64,000 bases of DNA from Anaerocolumna jejuensis DSM 15929 (GTDB lineage: Bacteria; Bacillota; Clostridia; Lachnospirales; Lachnospiraceae): assembly GCF_900142215.1 (NCBI RefSeq), contig NZ_FRAC01000026.1, forward strand, positions 32,671-96,670, given 5' to 3'. A model generated the notes under the pieces. The model was given only the letters and a program-made list of their open reading frames with translations, did no database searches and was not told the DNA's origin. Positions 27,073-37,393 of the stretch are shown piece by piece; position 1 is the first letter of the stretch; each line of letters begins with the position of its first letter. The position numbers and the translations under genes are program-made.

Positions 27073-28314
27073 TTATTGAACTCTTGTAAGATACCATTTC
27101 TGGGCATCTGTATTATTATCCGTATATTGCTGTACGGCCGCACCGTCCTCATTGGATGCATCGGACACGTCCATCACTAAACCGGTGGCCTTTGATACCA
27201 GCTTGTAATAACCGCCTCCTACACCAATAATCTTCCACCGTTGGGCATCATTTCCATTGTCCGTGCACTGTTGGAGCTGCAGACCTACGGTAGCCGCCCC
27301 GTATGGAACATCAAGAGCCTTGCCGCTGTGTACTGCTGTCAGCTTATAATATCCACCTCCCATATCATCAATGCGGAACTTCTGGTTATTGCCATTGACA
27401 TTGGTCCACTGGTGCATCTTTGCTCCGTCGTCATAGGAAACTTCTTTGACATCCAGTACTTTCCCGCTGCACTTGGCTGTCAGTGTATAGATTCCCCCAC
27501 TGACAATATCCGGTGTGGTTGTCTCTGCTTTATATACTCTGACATAATCTACAAGCATCTGCGCCGGGAAAGCTGTCTGGCCGTTCGGGCTTCCCGGCCA
27601 ATTACCGCCCACCGCCAGATTTAACAGTATGAAGAAAGGTTTTTGGAATTCTTCCGTTCCTCCTGTATTATTCTGGATGTAGAATTCATTAAACTGCGCA
27701 CCGTCAACGAACCATCTGATATAATTTGCATCCCATTCAATAGCATAGGTATGGAATTGGGAGAAATCAATTGAGCCTGATACCTGCCCATAATCAGCTT
27801 GCCCGTTGGAATCCCAGTGAACCGTGCCGTTTACATATGAATTGTTATTAACACGCTCCATAATGTCGATTTCGCCGCATTTCGGCCAGCCGTCGGGGTT
27901 AATATTATTGCCCAGCATCCAGAAAGCAGGCCATAGCCCCTGTCCGGAAGGAAGCTTAATCCTTGCTTCAATCCTGCCATAGGTAAAGCTCTTCAATCCC
28001 TGGGTCTTTATTCTTGCGGAGGTGTAGTTCATTCCCCCGTAAGCTTCATTCCTGGCCGTTATAGCAAGATTTCCGCCAGAAACTGATACATTTTGTGACC
28101 GATTGGTATAGTATTCCAGTTCATTATTCCCCCAGCCGCCAATGCCTGTCCCAGTTTCAGCCGTCCAATTGGAGGTATCCAGACTGCTTCCGTTAAACTC
28201 ATCGCTCCAGACCAAAGACCAATTGGTTGCTGCCTCTGGTTTCACAGAAGGCAGCCAGGAAATAACAAGAGCCAAAACCAATAAAATACTTAATAATTTC
28301 CCTTTTCTTAACAT
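27073..28314 (-). CDS. secreted GH16 endo-beta-1,3(4)-glucanase with CBM13 lectin module
   Basis: 413 residues. Signal peptide ~1-28. GH16 jelly-roll domain at ~32-268 with the catalytic motif GEIDIMERV: E148 nucleophile, D150, E153 acid/base; the bulge form E-I-D-I-M-E with Met points to laminarinase/beta-glucanase rather than kappa-carrageenase or xyloglucan enzymes. Substrate-side strings WPAFWMLG and YAIEWDANYIRWFVDG are typical. Residues ~275-413 form a ricin-type beta-trefoil with three Q-x-F/W repeats (NNQKFRID, DAQRWKII, DAQKWYLT) that binds glycans. AAGGAGATG precedes the start. An imperfect palindrome lies upstream at 28340. Confidence 0.93.
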   Translation of the reverse strand: MLRKGKLLSILLVLALVISWLPSVKPEAATNWSLVWSDEFNGSSLDTSNWTAETGTGIGGWGNNELEYYTNRSQNVSVSGGNLAITARNEAYGGMNYTSARIKTQGLKSFTYGRIEARIKLPSGQGLWPAFWMLGNNINPDGWPKCGEIDIMERVNNNSYVNGTVHWDSNGQADYGQVSGSIDFSQFHTYAIEWDANYIRWFVDGAQFNEFYIQNNTGGTEEFQKPFFILLNLAVGGNWPGSPNGQTAFPAQMLVDYVRVYKAETTTPDIVSGGIYTLTAKCSGKVLDVKEVSYDDGAKMHQWTNVNGNNQKFRIDDMGGGYYKLTAVHSGKALDVPYGAATVGLQLQQCTDNGNDAQRWKIIGVGGGYYKLVSKATGLVMDVSDASNEDGAAVQQYTDNNTDAQKWYLTRVQ

Positions 28315-28339
28315 AATTACATCTCCTTCTCATTTATTA

Positions 28340-28373
28340 TTTCAGACCACGCCGCGCGATCATGGTCCTGAAA
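28340..28373. promoter_or_regulatory. imperfect palindrome in the GH16 leader
   Basis: TTTCAGACCAC...GTGGTC-like halves (TTTCAG-ACCA and TGGTCCTGAAA) flank a GC-rich core; it lies 25-60 bases before the start codon. May be an operator or an mRNA leader stem. The rest of 28374-28660 is AT-rich with a terminator. Confidence 0.35.
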
Positions 28374-28518
28374 TCCAATAATTTGGGGAAATAGGTATTT
28401 TCAGGCTTTTTACTGATTTTACCCTCCACACATGGATTATTATACACTAATTAGAATTTATTGTAAATGTATTCTGTTAATATATGGTATATATTTACTA
28501 TATTTTGGCACTTCGTTC

Positions 28519-28576
28519 AAAAAAAGCAGAAAGACTGATAAGTCGCAATTCTTCCTTATCATCTTACTGCTTTTTA
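28519..28576 (-). terminator. stem-loop after the SDR gene
   Basis: AAAAAGCAG...CTGCTTTTT with inner TGATAAG/CTTATCA pairing; T-runs on both strands. Closes the minus-strand SDR gene before the GH16 promoter. Confidence 0.75.
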
Positions 28577-28662
28577 CTTTATTACTATTGCTTTGGGATT
28601 ATTAATTACTTATTATCAATAATTTCTATCCGGACAATTATGCAGCCTTTCGCTTTTAGCAA

Positions 28663-29679
28663 TTAACCTTTAATTGCTTTTACCGCATTATCCAGTGCAT
28701 CTATTACCTTATCGCACCATCTGTCAAATACGATATCCTCTTTCTGGCATTCCGGATGGCTTAATACATAATTCACTGTCTCCTTTACCTGCTGATCAAA
28801 CCGCTTGGTACAGGTAAAGCCCGGAACCAGCCTTTTGATTTTGGAATTATCAAATACGACAGAATTGGCTTTATCTCCAATGAGTGCTCCTTTAAAATCC
28901 TCTGTACTTGCGGCATCCAAAAACTCAGAGGAAACATAGTATGGCTTCAGCTCAACTCCCAGCGCATCGGCAATTGCTTTATATATCTGATTCCAGGTAA
29001 GTGTCTCATCGGATGTAATCTGAACGGCCTCTCCAATTGCATGGATATTTCCCATTAAACCAATAAAGCCCTTTGCAAAGTCACTGTTATGGGTCATTGT
29101 CCAGAGCGAAGTGCCGTCACCCTGTATCAGGACCTTCTTCCCCTCCAGCATTCTCTTAACCACCTGATAGCTTCCATTTGCACCATGAACACCTAAGGGA
29201 ACATTCTTCTCATCATAGGTATGGCTGGGTCTTACGATGGTCACCGGGAAGCCCTCTTCCCTGTAAAGCTTCATCAGATAATCCTCACAGGCAATCTTAT
29301 TTCTGGAGTATTCCCAATAAGGGTTCGCCAAGGGAGTTCCCTCCGTTATACGGAAATCCGATAAGGGTTTCTGGTAGGCTGATGCTGAGCTGATGAAGAT
29401 GAACTGCTTTGTCTTTCCCTTAAACAACCGGTAATCCCTCTTAAGCTGTTCCGGTACAAAAGCGATAAAATCCGCTACCACATCAAAATCAAGGTCCTTT
29501 ATCAGCTCCGCTACTTTCTCTTCCTCGCTGATATCGGCTATCAGCTCCTTTACCTGACCGCTAAAGATATTGTTTCTGCTGCCTCTGTTAAGTAAATACA
29601 AATCATGTCCATCCTCTGCCAGTTTCTTTGAGATGGCAGTACTTATGGTGCCTGTTCCTCCAATAAATAAAACTTTCAT
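28663..29679 (-). CDS. NAD(P)-dependent epimerase/dehydratase (extended SDR)
   Basis: 338 residues. N-terminal Rossmann motif GGTGTIS (residues 8-14) for NAD(P); the strand end with FIFISSASAYQKPLS holds the Ser, and YSRNKIACE the Tyr-x3-Lys catalytic pair. C-terminal part has the substrate-binding fold of UDP-sugar epimerase-like proteins of the Csp41/isoflavone-reductase-like branch. Exact substrate unknown, presumably a nucleotide sugar. AGGAGG precedes the ATG by 7 bases. The AKR gene lies 56 bases upstream on the same strand, so the two may be co-transcribed. Confidence 0.88.
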   Translation of the reverse strand: MKVLFIGGTGTISTAISKKLAEDGHDLYLLNRGSRNNIFSGQVKELIADISEEEKVAELIKDLDFDVVADFIAFVPEQLKRDYRLFKGKTKQFIFISSASAYQKPLSDFRITEGTPLANPYWEYSRNKIACEDYLMKLYREEGFPVTIVRPSHTYDEKNVPLGVHGANGSYQVVKRMLEGKKVLIQGDGTSLWTMTHNSDFAKGFIGLMGNIHAIGEAVQITSDETLTWNQIYKAIADALGVELKPYYVSSEFLDAASTEDFKGALIGDKANSVVFDNSKIKRLVPGFTCTKRFDQQVKETVNYVLSHPECQKEDIVFDRWCDKVIDALDNAVKAIKG

Positions 29680-29735
29680 CGCTTCCTCCTTGTAAGATTA
29701 ATAGTCTGAATAATTTTATCTTATAAAGCTGCTTC

Positions 29736-30872
29736 TTACTTTCCTGCTAGTATATTGTCCACTCTCTTCAATTCGTTTCTTATTTTTAAGCTCTGGGGAC
29801 ATCTGTCTTCGCACAGTCCGCAATCTTTACAGTCCGCAAATGTCTTACCGTCATTCTTCTTATAGCCTTCCATTTCATTTTTCGCATAATCCGTAAGGCC
29901 ATAGACATTATGATAGGTATATAAGTTGAATATTTTAGGAATATCAATGCCTGCCGGACATGGCTGGCAGTAGGCACAGCCTGTACAGTAAAGCTCACTG
30001 AATTTCTTTAAATTTTCGGCTGATTCACCAAGCTGCACCCATTCATCCTCTGTTAAGCCTTCCTTGCTGCTGGCAATCACCACATTCTTTTCTACCATAT
30101 CCTCAGTTCCCATACCGGAAAGTGCGCAGCTCATATAAGGATTTCCCAATACGAACTTAAAGGCCAGCTCATAGGTTGAGATGGAGGGCTTGCCGGTAAG
30201 CTTCGTATAAAGATCCGTGGGAGCTGCAAGCCTGCCGCCTCCTACCGGTCCCATTGCTACTACACCAAGGCCCTTTGACGCTGCGTATTGTATCATTTCC
30301 TCATTGCTCCGGTCCAAAAGATTGTATTGAACCAGCATGGTCTCCATGGGAATTCCCCTCTCTTCAGCTTTATCAATAATATATTTGATATGCTCCGCTT
30401 TGTCATGGAAGGAAAAGGATATATGCTTTATTAAACCTTCCTCCTTTGCTTTCTGTGCTTCTTCCAGGAGGTTAAGTCCAAGGACTCCTTTGTCGTATTC
30501 TTCCCTGCTAAGGCCCCAAAAATGGTAGAAGTCTATATAAGGGGTATCCAGCTTTTTTAAACTCTGCTCTAACAATCTTCTGTAATCTCCCGCTTCCTTA
30601 CACTTATCCACCGGTATCTTTGTGGAAAACATAACCTTTTCCCTGATTTCCTTAAGGGCTTTCCCCACCGTAATTTCACTGTTATTGTGGCAATAATAAG
30701 GAGCGGTATCGAAATAGTTCACCCCTTCTTCATAGGCCTTTAAAAGCATGGGAACGGCTTTGTCATCATCAATATACCATTTACCATCCTTTTCGTACTC
30801 TGGCAGCCTCATACAGCCAAAGCCTAAAGCTGATATCATAGAACCAGTATTACCGAATTTCCTGTAATTCAT
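29736..30872 (-). CDS. aldo/keto reductase with C-terminal 4Fe-4S ferredoxin-type clusters
   Basis: 378 residues. The (beta/alpha)8 AKR barrel spans ~1-290 with NYFDTAPYY (catalytic Asp and Tyr), FSTKIP (Lys) and DFYHFWG (His). Beyond the barrel two Cys-rich groups, CTGCAYCQPCPAGI and CKDCGLCEDRCP, predict two iron-sulfur clusters. This fused form is common in anaerobes and may couple ferredoxin to carbonyl reduction; substrate unknown. A ribosome site AGGGGG precedes the start. Confidence 0.93.
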   Translation of the reverse strand: MNYRKFGNTGSMISALGFGCMRLPEYEKDGKWYIDDDKAVPMLLKAYEEGVNYFDTAPYYCHNNSEITVGKALKEIREKVMFSTKIPVDKCKEAGDYRRLLEQSLKKLDTPYIDFYHFWGLSREEYDKGVLGLNLLEEAQKAKEEGLIKHISFSFHDKAEHIKYIIDKAEERGIPMETMLVQYNLLDRSNEEMIQYAASKGLGVVAMGPVGGGRLAAPTDLYTKLTGKPSISTYELAFKFVLGNPYMSCALSGMGTEDMVEKNVVIASSKEGLTEDEWVQLGESAENLKKFSELYCTGCAYCQPCPAGIDIPKIFNLYTYHNVYGLTDYAKNEMEGYKKNDGKTFADCKDCGLCEDRCPQSLKIRNELKRVDNILAGK

Positions 30873-30969
30873 TGTAAAACCCCCTGTTTTTAATAAAATT
30901 TATCAATTATTATTAATTATACCTCATAGAGTTAACTCTAGGTCAAATGTTTTTTACTCCACAAAAAAT

Positions 30970-31024
30970 AATAATCGCCAGATAAGATAAAATACTCTTA
31001 GACTGGCGATTATTATAATTATTA
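30970..31024. terminator. terminator after the first GH130 gene
   Basis: Twelve-base perfect arms AATAATCGCCAG / CTGGCGATTATT, loop 31 bases; T-rich on the minus side (ATTATTTTTTG). Confidence 0.85.
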
Positions 31025-31081
31025 TAAGACAATATGGTTATTAAATTATTAATTACATTATAGATATATCTGTCACACATT

Positions 31082-32056
31082 TTACACCGGATACTTGATT
31101 AGCTCTGTAAGCAATTCGTCCATATCAATTTGGGCTACGGCTATATATTTATCACCTGCACCATAATATACATTCAGCTGACCCTTATAAACAAAAGCGC
31201 CTTCCGGGAAAACAACATTATTTACATCACCGAAAAGTTCATATTCTTCCGCAGGCTCCAGAATCGGATAAGGTAAACGTGCAGTAATAATAGACGGCTT
31301 TTCAAAATCAAGAAGAGCCGCTCCTCCCCGGTATACACCCTTATCATCGACTGCATGATATAATAGCAGCCATCCCTTATCGGTTTTTATCGGGGGTGCA
31401 CTTCCACCAATCTTTCTCTTTTCCCAGTCATACTCACTCTTCATAATAATTGAACTATCGATTCTATCCTCGTAACCGGTCCATGCATCTTTTGATAATA
31501 ATTCATCAAAGCTGTCGAAATAATCCAATTGGATATTAGGTGAAATTCGATGCATATAAGCAATTTTTCCATTTATTCTTTCTGGAAAAATAAAAGCATC
31601 CTTGTCATAACCAAAATGATCGATAACACCAAGTTTATTATATAGAATGAAATCTGTTGTTTTCGCAACGGCAACTCTTGCCTTTACCCCATCATAGGCT
31701 GTATAAAAAATATAGCAACAGCCTTCAAATTCAACGATTCTTGGATCTTCGCATCCTTTTACTTCCTCCGGCAGCGTAGGAAAAATTACTTTTTTATTTG
31801 AATCATATAAAATCTTATTGTCTGAATCAAGCTTTGCATATCCTATCGAAGAGACATAGTTTGCACCATCTTTAATGTCGCTATTGGCAGCTCTGTACAA
31901 CATATGTACGATTCCGTCCTTAAAATATACGCCGGGATTAAACCGGGCAAAACACCCTAATTGATCTTTCAGAGGGCGCATTACGATTCCTGTTTTATTT
32001 AATTGAACCATGTTAATTTCCATTGCACTTACATTTTCTTTCATGTAATCTGCCAA
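31082..32056 (-). CDS. GH130-family beta-mannoside phosphorylase, first copy
   Basis: 324 residues, five-bladed beta-propeller phosphorylase, cytoplasmic. Typical strings: FNPGVYFKDGIVHMLYRA in blade 1, CEDPRIV with the predicted proton donor D104, FPERINGKIAYMHR, GGSAPPIKTDKGWLLLYHAV, and NVVFPEGAF. GH130 enzymes split beta-1,2- or beta-1,4-mannosides with phosphate to give mannose 1-phosphate. With a second GH130 across the divergent promoter and a dedicated ABC transporter, the set resembles known beta-1,2-mannooligosaccharide loci, but linkage cannot be read from sequence. The listed start is a TTG; the ATG at 32023 (12 codons in) may be the real one, neither having a clear ribosome site. 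Confidence 0.88.
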   Translation of the reverse strand: MADYMKENVSAMEINMVQLNKTGIVMRPLKDQLGCFARFNPGVYFKDGIVHMLYRAANSDIKDGANYVSSIGYAKLDSDNKILYDSNKKVIFPTLPEEVKGCEDPRIVEFEGCCYIFYTAYDGVKARVAVAKTTDFILYNKLGVIDHFGYDKDAFIFPERINGKIAYMHRISPNIQLDYFDSFDELLSKDAWTGYEDRIDSSIIMKSEYDWEKRKIGGSAPPIKTDKGWLLLYHAVDDKGVYRGGAALLDFEKPSIITARLPYPILEPAEEYELFGDVNNVVFPEGAFVYKGQLNVYYGAGDKYIAVAQIDMDELLTELIKYPV

Positions 32057-32173
32057 ATATTAATTGGAAGATGGGGCAGAGGCATTTCCTTTATTCTATA
32101 TTTCTTCCAACTTCCCAAATTCTGATGAAAGCAAAATATAAACCACTTTCAAAAGCTTAGTTTGATAAAAAGC

Positions 32174-32203
32174 AGGCAGATAATAGTTTGCAATTACCTG
32201 CCT
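32174..32203 (-). other. intra-operon stem-loop between binding-protein and GH130 genes
   Basis: AGGCAG / CTGCCT with an 18-base loop. Stem-loops at this place often protect binding-protein mRNA and lower expression of the genes behind it. Confidence 0.4.
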
Positions 32204-32262
32204 TTAAACGGTAAAAGAGAGGGTAAACTTTTAAATTCTTTTTGCTGTATAATTAACAGGAT

Positions 32263-33834
32263 CTATCGATTATTTGCAGCATCATAATCTTCCATCCACT
32301 TAACATATTCCGCATTCATTGCCTCAGCTGCCGGAAAATAAGTATCGTTCAGATATTTTTCAAAAGTGGCAAGCTCAATTTCACCAACAATATATTGAAC
32401 TTCAAGTTCAGATAATTTTGATACCAAATCCGGATTATCAGCTGCAAATGTAGTCACCAACGGTGCTTTAATGTTTGGAATTCTATTAGTGGTTACGGAT
32501 GCCTGCATTGCATTAAAATCAGTATAGTATTTGTCCAGACGCTCTTTTGTTGTGGCATTTTCCACAACTGCGGAGGCGCCATCCTTAGCATAGGTAAATG
32601 TAAAATAGGAACTTGTAATGCTGTTTAAGGCCGTTGTCTGCTCTTCGGTCCTTTCTACCATTCTGGTTTTATAGTCATAAGAATTATAGTTTTCTCCCTG
32701 CTTTCCTAATGACATTAATGCAAAGCCTTCTTCTGACATGGCATAATCAATGAGCTCTAAGCATTTATCTACATCCGCATCTGCCGATATCATCCACGCC
32801 CCCCACATAGACGGAGTTATGTAACAGTTCCTTTCCCCTTTATCATTTGCAAGAGCACCGATATAGGTAAATCTTTCAATGGCATCCGGTGTCTCCTTTA
32901 AGCGTCCCAGTACTCCGATCTGATGGGAAACGGTCATTCCAACTGTATTGGCAACTAATTTCTCTACATCTACGTTATACTCATTTGTAAAAAATTCTGG
33001 ATCAAAGGAGCCATCGGCGTAAAGCTCACGTAAATAGGTCAGATAAGGAATGTATCCGCTCTTTTTCTGCTGGATTTTATATTGTCCGTCCGTATCTTTT
33101 ACAGCATCAGTTACTCCAAAGGTATACTTAAGAGGAAAAACGTCCGCTGAGGTATAAGTAAGTCCATAGGTATCTTTTTTGCCGTTTTGATCAGGATCAT
33201 TATAAGTAAACTGGTGGGCTACCTCTTTAAATTCCTGCAGGTTAGCAGGTGCCTTTAGTCCTAAATTATCAAGCCACTGCTGATTAATAATGAATCCCCA
33301 GTAATTATCAACGTTGCATTTTGGAATCGCGTGGATTTTACCTGTTTTGGTAGATTGTATCGCAGGCCAGTAATCTTCCGGCACGGTAGCCATAATATTA
33401 GGATAATTCTGGATTTTATCATCCAGTTCCGCTAATAACCCGTCTCCTGCCCATTGTTCATAGTTCGTATCTGCTCCTCCCCAGTTATATATGATATCCG
33501 GCAAATTACCGGCTGCCATGGCTATCTGGAGTTTTTCATTGTAATTGTTGATGGGAGGTGCTTCATATTCAATATCTACATTCAGTTTATTTTCCAATTC
33601 TTTAATAATGGGATTGTCTTCTACGATAACCTCTGCATTTACCCTGTTCAGGATATGAATCTTTACCGGCTTACCTGGTTTTTCCTTCTGATTGCCCTTC
33701 TCTTTGTTTTCATCCCCTGATACGGCATCCGTTTCTTTTACCGTATCTGATTTCTGGCATCCCGTAAACATGGCTAAGGTCATTGCCATAATGCAGACTG
33801 CTGCTGTCAATTTTTTAAACCAACTTTTTTTCAT
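32263..33834 (-). CDS. oligosaccharide ABC transporter binding lipoprotein (LipO type)
   Basis: 523 residues, lipobox AMFTGC near residue 25, acidic/Lys-rich tether, then a large family-1 binding fold. The strings AAGNLPDIIYNWGG (~98), KIHAIPKCN and WGFIINQQWLDNLGLKAP are those of the long (~500-560 aa) binding proteins that work with LplB/YtcP permeases. The permease genes are on the opposite strand beyond the regulator. Start chosen at the ATG with GGAGG 8 bases upstream; five codons upstream the frame has another possible start with no ribosome site. Confidence 0.92.
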   Translation of the reverse strand: MKKSWFKKLTAAVCIMAMTLAMFTGCQKSDTVKETDAVSGDENKEKGNQKEKPGKPVKIHILNRVNAEVIVEDNPIIKELENKLNVDIEYEAPPINNYNEKLQIAMAAGNLPDIIYNWGGADTNYEQWAGDGLLAELDDKIQNYPNIMATVPEDYWPAIQSTKTGKIHAIPKCNVDNYWGFIINQQWLDNLGLKAPANLQEFKEVAHQFTYNDPDQNGKKDTYGLTYTSADVFPLKYTFGVTDAVKDTDGQYKIQQKKSGYIPYLTYLRELYADGSFDPEFFTNEYNVDVEKLVANTVGMTVSHQIGVLGRLKETPDAIERFTYIGALANDKGERNCYITPSMWGAWMISADADVDKCLELIDYAMSEEGFALMSLGKQGENYNSYDYKTRMVERTEEQTTALNSITSSYFTFTYAKDGASAVVENATTKERLDKYYTDFNAMQASVTTNRIPNIKAPLVTTFAADNPDLVSKLSELEVQYIVGEIELATFEKYLNDTYFPAAEAMNAEYVKWMEDYDAANNR

Positions 33835-33996
33835 AGTTAATACCTCCATAGTTTTTTTACAGCGCTGTTAAAATACACCCACCGGTTTTTAACGTTTACC
33901 CCGTTTTCTTTCACATGCCAAATTATATTTTCCCGGACTTTTAAAGTAAATGACAATGATGATGCCTCATAACAAAACAATCCGCATACAGTACAC

Positions 33997-36096
33997 TTAT
34001 GCATTATTGCTATTATTTTGCATTTCTCTAAATTGTCCGGGTGTGATTCCTTCCAGATTCTTAAAGACCTTTATAAAATAGTGGGCATAAGTGAATCCGG
34101 TGCGGTGGGCGACTTCTTCCACGGTCAGCACGGTAGCAGCTAATAAATCCTTGGCCAGGGAGATTTTTTTCATATTGACATAGTCATTAAAACTATAGGA
34201 GGTTTCTTCCTTAATTAATTTTGCCAGGTAGTTCCGGTTCATATTGAACTGATAGGATATGGAGTTCAGGTTAAAATCATTTTCCGTTAAATTAGCATCG
34301 ATATACTCGATTATGGCTTCATTTATGATACTTGCATTGTTTGTGTTCTTCTTGGCTATCTCAGAACAGATGGATTGGATAAAATTCAGCAAAATATCAT
34401 GTATCTGGCTCCTGTTATGAATATTTTTCATATCGGAAGAGCCGGTAGTTTTAATTGAAATCGGCAGCGAGGAAATACGGGTCAGTATTTCATTCTGCAA
34501 TTGGTATACGTAATTTTTTATCTGAATATCTGTTAGCAAGCCTTCATCCTCTAAGATATGTTTTAAGAATTTTCTGGTATAGAAGATACAGCCTTCCGAA
34601 TTTTCAACCAGAAGATTATTGATTAACTGTTTCTCTAATTCAACGGGATAAATGATGGGCGTTTTCTTTTCCTGAAACTGCCGGTAATGAATAATATGAT
34701 CTGTCATGGACAGCTTGTACTGCTGTATTTCATCACATTCCATATAGGCAATGGACAGCAGCGCAGGATCTGTTATCCCGGAACTGACAGCAATATATAC
34801 CTGCTGGTAATATTTATCATTCAGCTTTTGGTAAAGCTGACGGACATAGGTATTTGTAAACTGCTCCATTGCAGAAATATTATTATAATTGACAATTACG
34901 GCAGCCCGGCTGCCAAAGATGGATATGTGCTTTAACATTAAATTTCCTGCAGATACCTGTAATTCTTCCATAATTGCCGACACCGTTCTGTATATCTCCA
35001 GCTGATTATCGTTGACATCAATTAATAAAAGGCTGTAATTATCATGCTTAAAATATTTCTCCATAATCGATGCCATTTGAAGCGGCTTATTCTTTTCATG
35101 ACTGGTCCCGGTTAAAAAATCCCTCATTAATTTATCGTTATAATCGGTCAGGACTTCTTGGATTGGTTTTGTCGTATAGCACATTACAATATAAGCGATG
35201 ATGATTGCAGCACCAAATAACAGGAGTATAACTACTAATAAAAAGTAGTTATTGTACATTTTGCTAAAATTAAAGGAGAAAGGCACCTGCACATAAAAAT
35301 AACTGTTTAGTGATGAGGAATAGGTTACCGCATCCATAATCCCAACCTTCTCGTTCAAAACAGACCAGATATTCCTGTTCGGAAAAGCCTTACTGATTTC
35401 TTCCTGCTTTTCCGTTATATTTTTATTTAAATCTCTGAAATCTTTCGATATTATTATGGAATTATTCTCATCATATACATAAAGCTGTATCTCCTTATCC
35501 CCGGTATTCCGCCTCATGACATCTTTATACAGCATACCCATGTCAATATTGACACTTAACACATATCTGGCATTGGTATAATGAGGCTTTAATGGTACTA
35601 TGAGGGAATACACTAATACGTCTCCTCTAATTAAATGGGGCGGCACTGTGGTCAGATATTTGGATGCGGCCGCTTCCGCAACCTCCTGATCAAAAAATTT
35701 TTCTTTTGAAAAGCAATTTCCCCGCTTGGAATCAAAAAAGATTCCCTCTTCTTCCGAATATAAATAAACGGAATGTATGTATTGATTTCCCATTACGATT
35801 TGTTTTAATTCATCATATAAATCAAGATAATTGGAAATTTTCAAATTCCGCTGCTGTACTAAATCCCCAAAATCGCTGTCATAAATTGCAAGCTTATTCA
35901 TCTGCTCCGAGATCTGCTGTATGATTAATTCAAAGGAAGAGCTGATCTGCCCGGTCAGATTTTTATTGGTCTGCTCCACCTGCTTTATATAAACCTTTCG
36001 CATAGTACTGTTAAACAGGATAACTCCTGTTATCAATATAACCAGTAAAATCCCCGTAATTAAAATAATGAAATACTTCCGTATTCTTTTTTCCAT
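33997..36096 (-). CDS. membrane-bound AraC-family regulator with extracellular sensor
   Basis: 699 residues: helix 1 at ~8-30, an extracellular sensor of ~250 residues, helix 2 at ~285-310 (LLVVILLLFGAAIIIAYIVM), a cytoplasmic linker, and a C-terminal AraC-type double helix-turn-helix (~595-695) with NLNSISYQFNMNRNYLAKL and the second helix VEEVAHRTGFTYAHYFIKVFK. Such one-component fusions sense a sugar or loaded binding protein outside the cell and regulate DNA inside. It lies between the binding-protein and permease genes of the GH130 locus and so probably governs it. GGAGGAG precedes the ATG at 36096; an in-frame upstream start is without support. Confidence 0.9.
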   Translation of the reverse strand: MEKRIRKYFIILITGILLVILITGVILFNSTMRKVYIKQVEQTNKNLTGQISSSFELIIQQISEQMNKLAIYDSDFGDLVQQRNLKISNYLDLYDELKQIVMGNQYIHSVYLYSEEEGIFFDSKRGNCFSKEKFFDQEVAEAAASKYLTTVPPHLIRGDVLVYSLIVPLKPHYTNARYVLSVNIDMGMLYKDVMRRNTGDKEIQLYVYDENNSIIISKDFRDLNKNITEKQEEISKAFPNRNIWSVLNEKVGIMDAVTYSSSLNSYFYVQVPFSFNFSKMYNNYFLLVVILLLFGAAIIIAYIVMCYTTKPIQEVLTDYNDKLMRDFLTGTSHEKNKPLQMASIMEKYFKHDNYSLLLIDVNDNQLEIYRTVSAIMEELQVSAGNLMLKHISIFGSRAAVIVNYNNISAMEQFTNTYVRQLYQKLNDKYYQQVYIAVSSGITDPALLSIAYMECDEIQQYKLSMTDHIIHYRQFQEKKTPIIYPVELEKQLINNLLVENSEGCIFYTRKFLKHILEDEGLLTDIQIKNYVYQLQNEILTRISSLPISIKTTGSSDMKNIHNRSQIHDILLNFIQSICSEIAKKNTNNASIINEAIIEYIDANLTENDFNLNSISYQFNMNRNYLAKLIKEETSYSFNDYVNMKKISLAKDLLAATVLTVEEVAHRTGFTYAHYFIKVFKNLEGITPGQFREMQNNSNNA

Positions 36097-36370
36097 AAAC
36101 ATCTCCTCCAGCCCCCAATGCCGGTGCACTGACTCTTCCGGTAATTGATACTACCTTCAGTATAAAAGTGGTTAAAATATTATTCAATAACATAAAAAAA
36201 ATCCATAACACTTTTGCATCGCAGTTTTATTTCAGATTAGATATCTTTTATTATTATGTAACCGCTGCCAGTACCTTAAGATTATGTTATTTGCAAGCAT
36301 TATTTCTATTTACCAGACTTTTTTACCCGCCTATAATGATGACAAAATTGTAATTCAGAAAGGATGACTT

Positions 36371-37342
36371 ATGGGTATGTTTAAAAAAACTGCAGACTCT
36401 GTTCCTATAACGAGTCAAATTTCCATAACCTCGAAAAATCGAAGTCTATGGAATTATATTTTGAGGAAACGGTATCTTTATCTTATGTTGATACCAGCTT
36501 CCATCTATTTTTTAATATTTAATTATGCACCAATGTATGGAATCCTGATTGCCTTTAAGGATTTTAGTTTTAAGAAGGGGATTTGGGGCAGTGATTGGAT
36601 CGGATTAGAGAATTTCAGATATATGTTTCAATTGGATAATTTTTATTCGGTATTTACGAATTCCATTCTGTTAAGTTTATTAAGAATTTTATTTACCTTC
36701 CCCATACCGATACTTTTGGCTTTGCTGCTCAACGACATAAAAAGTTCAAAATACCAGAAGGTGATGCAGACTCTGTTCTACCTTCCTCATTTTGTTTCCT
36801 GGGTGGTCATTGGCGGTATTCTGATCAATTTCTTATCGCCGGTCAGCGGTATTATCAATATTTTAATACAGTCCTTCGGCGGTGAACCAATTTTCTTCCT
36901 GGCAGAGGATAAATATTTCAAACCCATTGTTATACTAACAAGTATATGGAAAGATTCCGGCTGGGGCACCATTATTTATCTTGCGGCAATTACCGGAATT
37001 TCCAGTGATTTATATGAAGCGGCGAGAATTGACGGGGCCAATAAGCTAAAATGCCTGAGATATATTACACTGCCCTGTATTAAATCTACCGTTGTAATTA
37101 TGCTGATCTTAAGGCTGGGGAGTATTATGAATAATGGCTTTGAACAGATTTTTATTCTCCAGAATTCCAAAAATCTTGGCGTATCCGAAGTATTTGAAAC
37201 CTATACCTACCGGCTTGGACTCCTTGGCGGAAGATATTCCTTTGCCACAACGGTAGGCTTGTTTACTTCCGTTATCGGTATCATCTTCCTGTTAGCAAGT
37301 AACAAAATCGCAGGTAAAATGGGAGAAGAAGGAATTTGGTAA
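36371..37342 (+). CDS. sugar ABC transporter permease, LplB type
   Basis: 323 residues, six membrane helices, first at ~35-55 (YLMLIPASIYFLIFNYAPMYG). The cytoplasmic coupling EAA loop is YEAARIDGANKLKCLRYITLP (residues ~216-235, ends with LP), which contacts the ATPase. Together with the next gene it makes a heterodimeric importer; no ATPase gene is present, as usual for this group, which borrows a shared MsmX-like ATPase. Starts the plus-strand arm of the divergent GH130 locus. Confidence 0.93.
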   Translation: MGMFKKTADSVPITSQISITSKNRSLWNYILRKRYLYLMLIPASIYFLIFNYAPMYGILIAFKDFSFKKGIWGSDWIGLENFRYMFQLDNFYSVFTNSILLSLLRILFTFPIPILLALLLNDIKSSKYQKVMQTLFYLPHFVSWVVIGGILINFLSPVSGIINILIQSFGGEPIFFLAEDKYFKPIVILTSIWKDSGWGTIIYLAAITGISSDLYEAARIDGANKLKCLRYITLPCIKSTVVIMLILRLGSIMNNGFEQIFILQNSKNLGVSEVFETYTYRLGLLGGRYSFATTVGLFTSVIGIIFLLASNKIAGKMGEEGIW

Positions 37343-37393
37343 TGGAGGTTCGTCTATTTAACCTATCGAAAAAGAAAAGGAAGGCTTTTATTT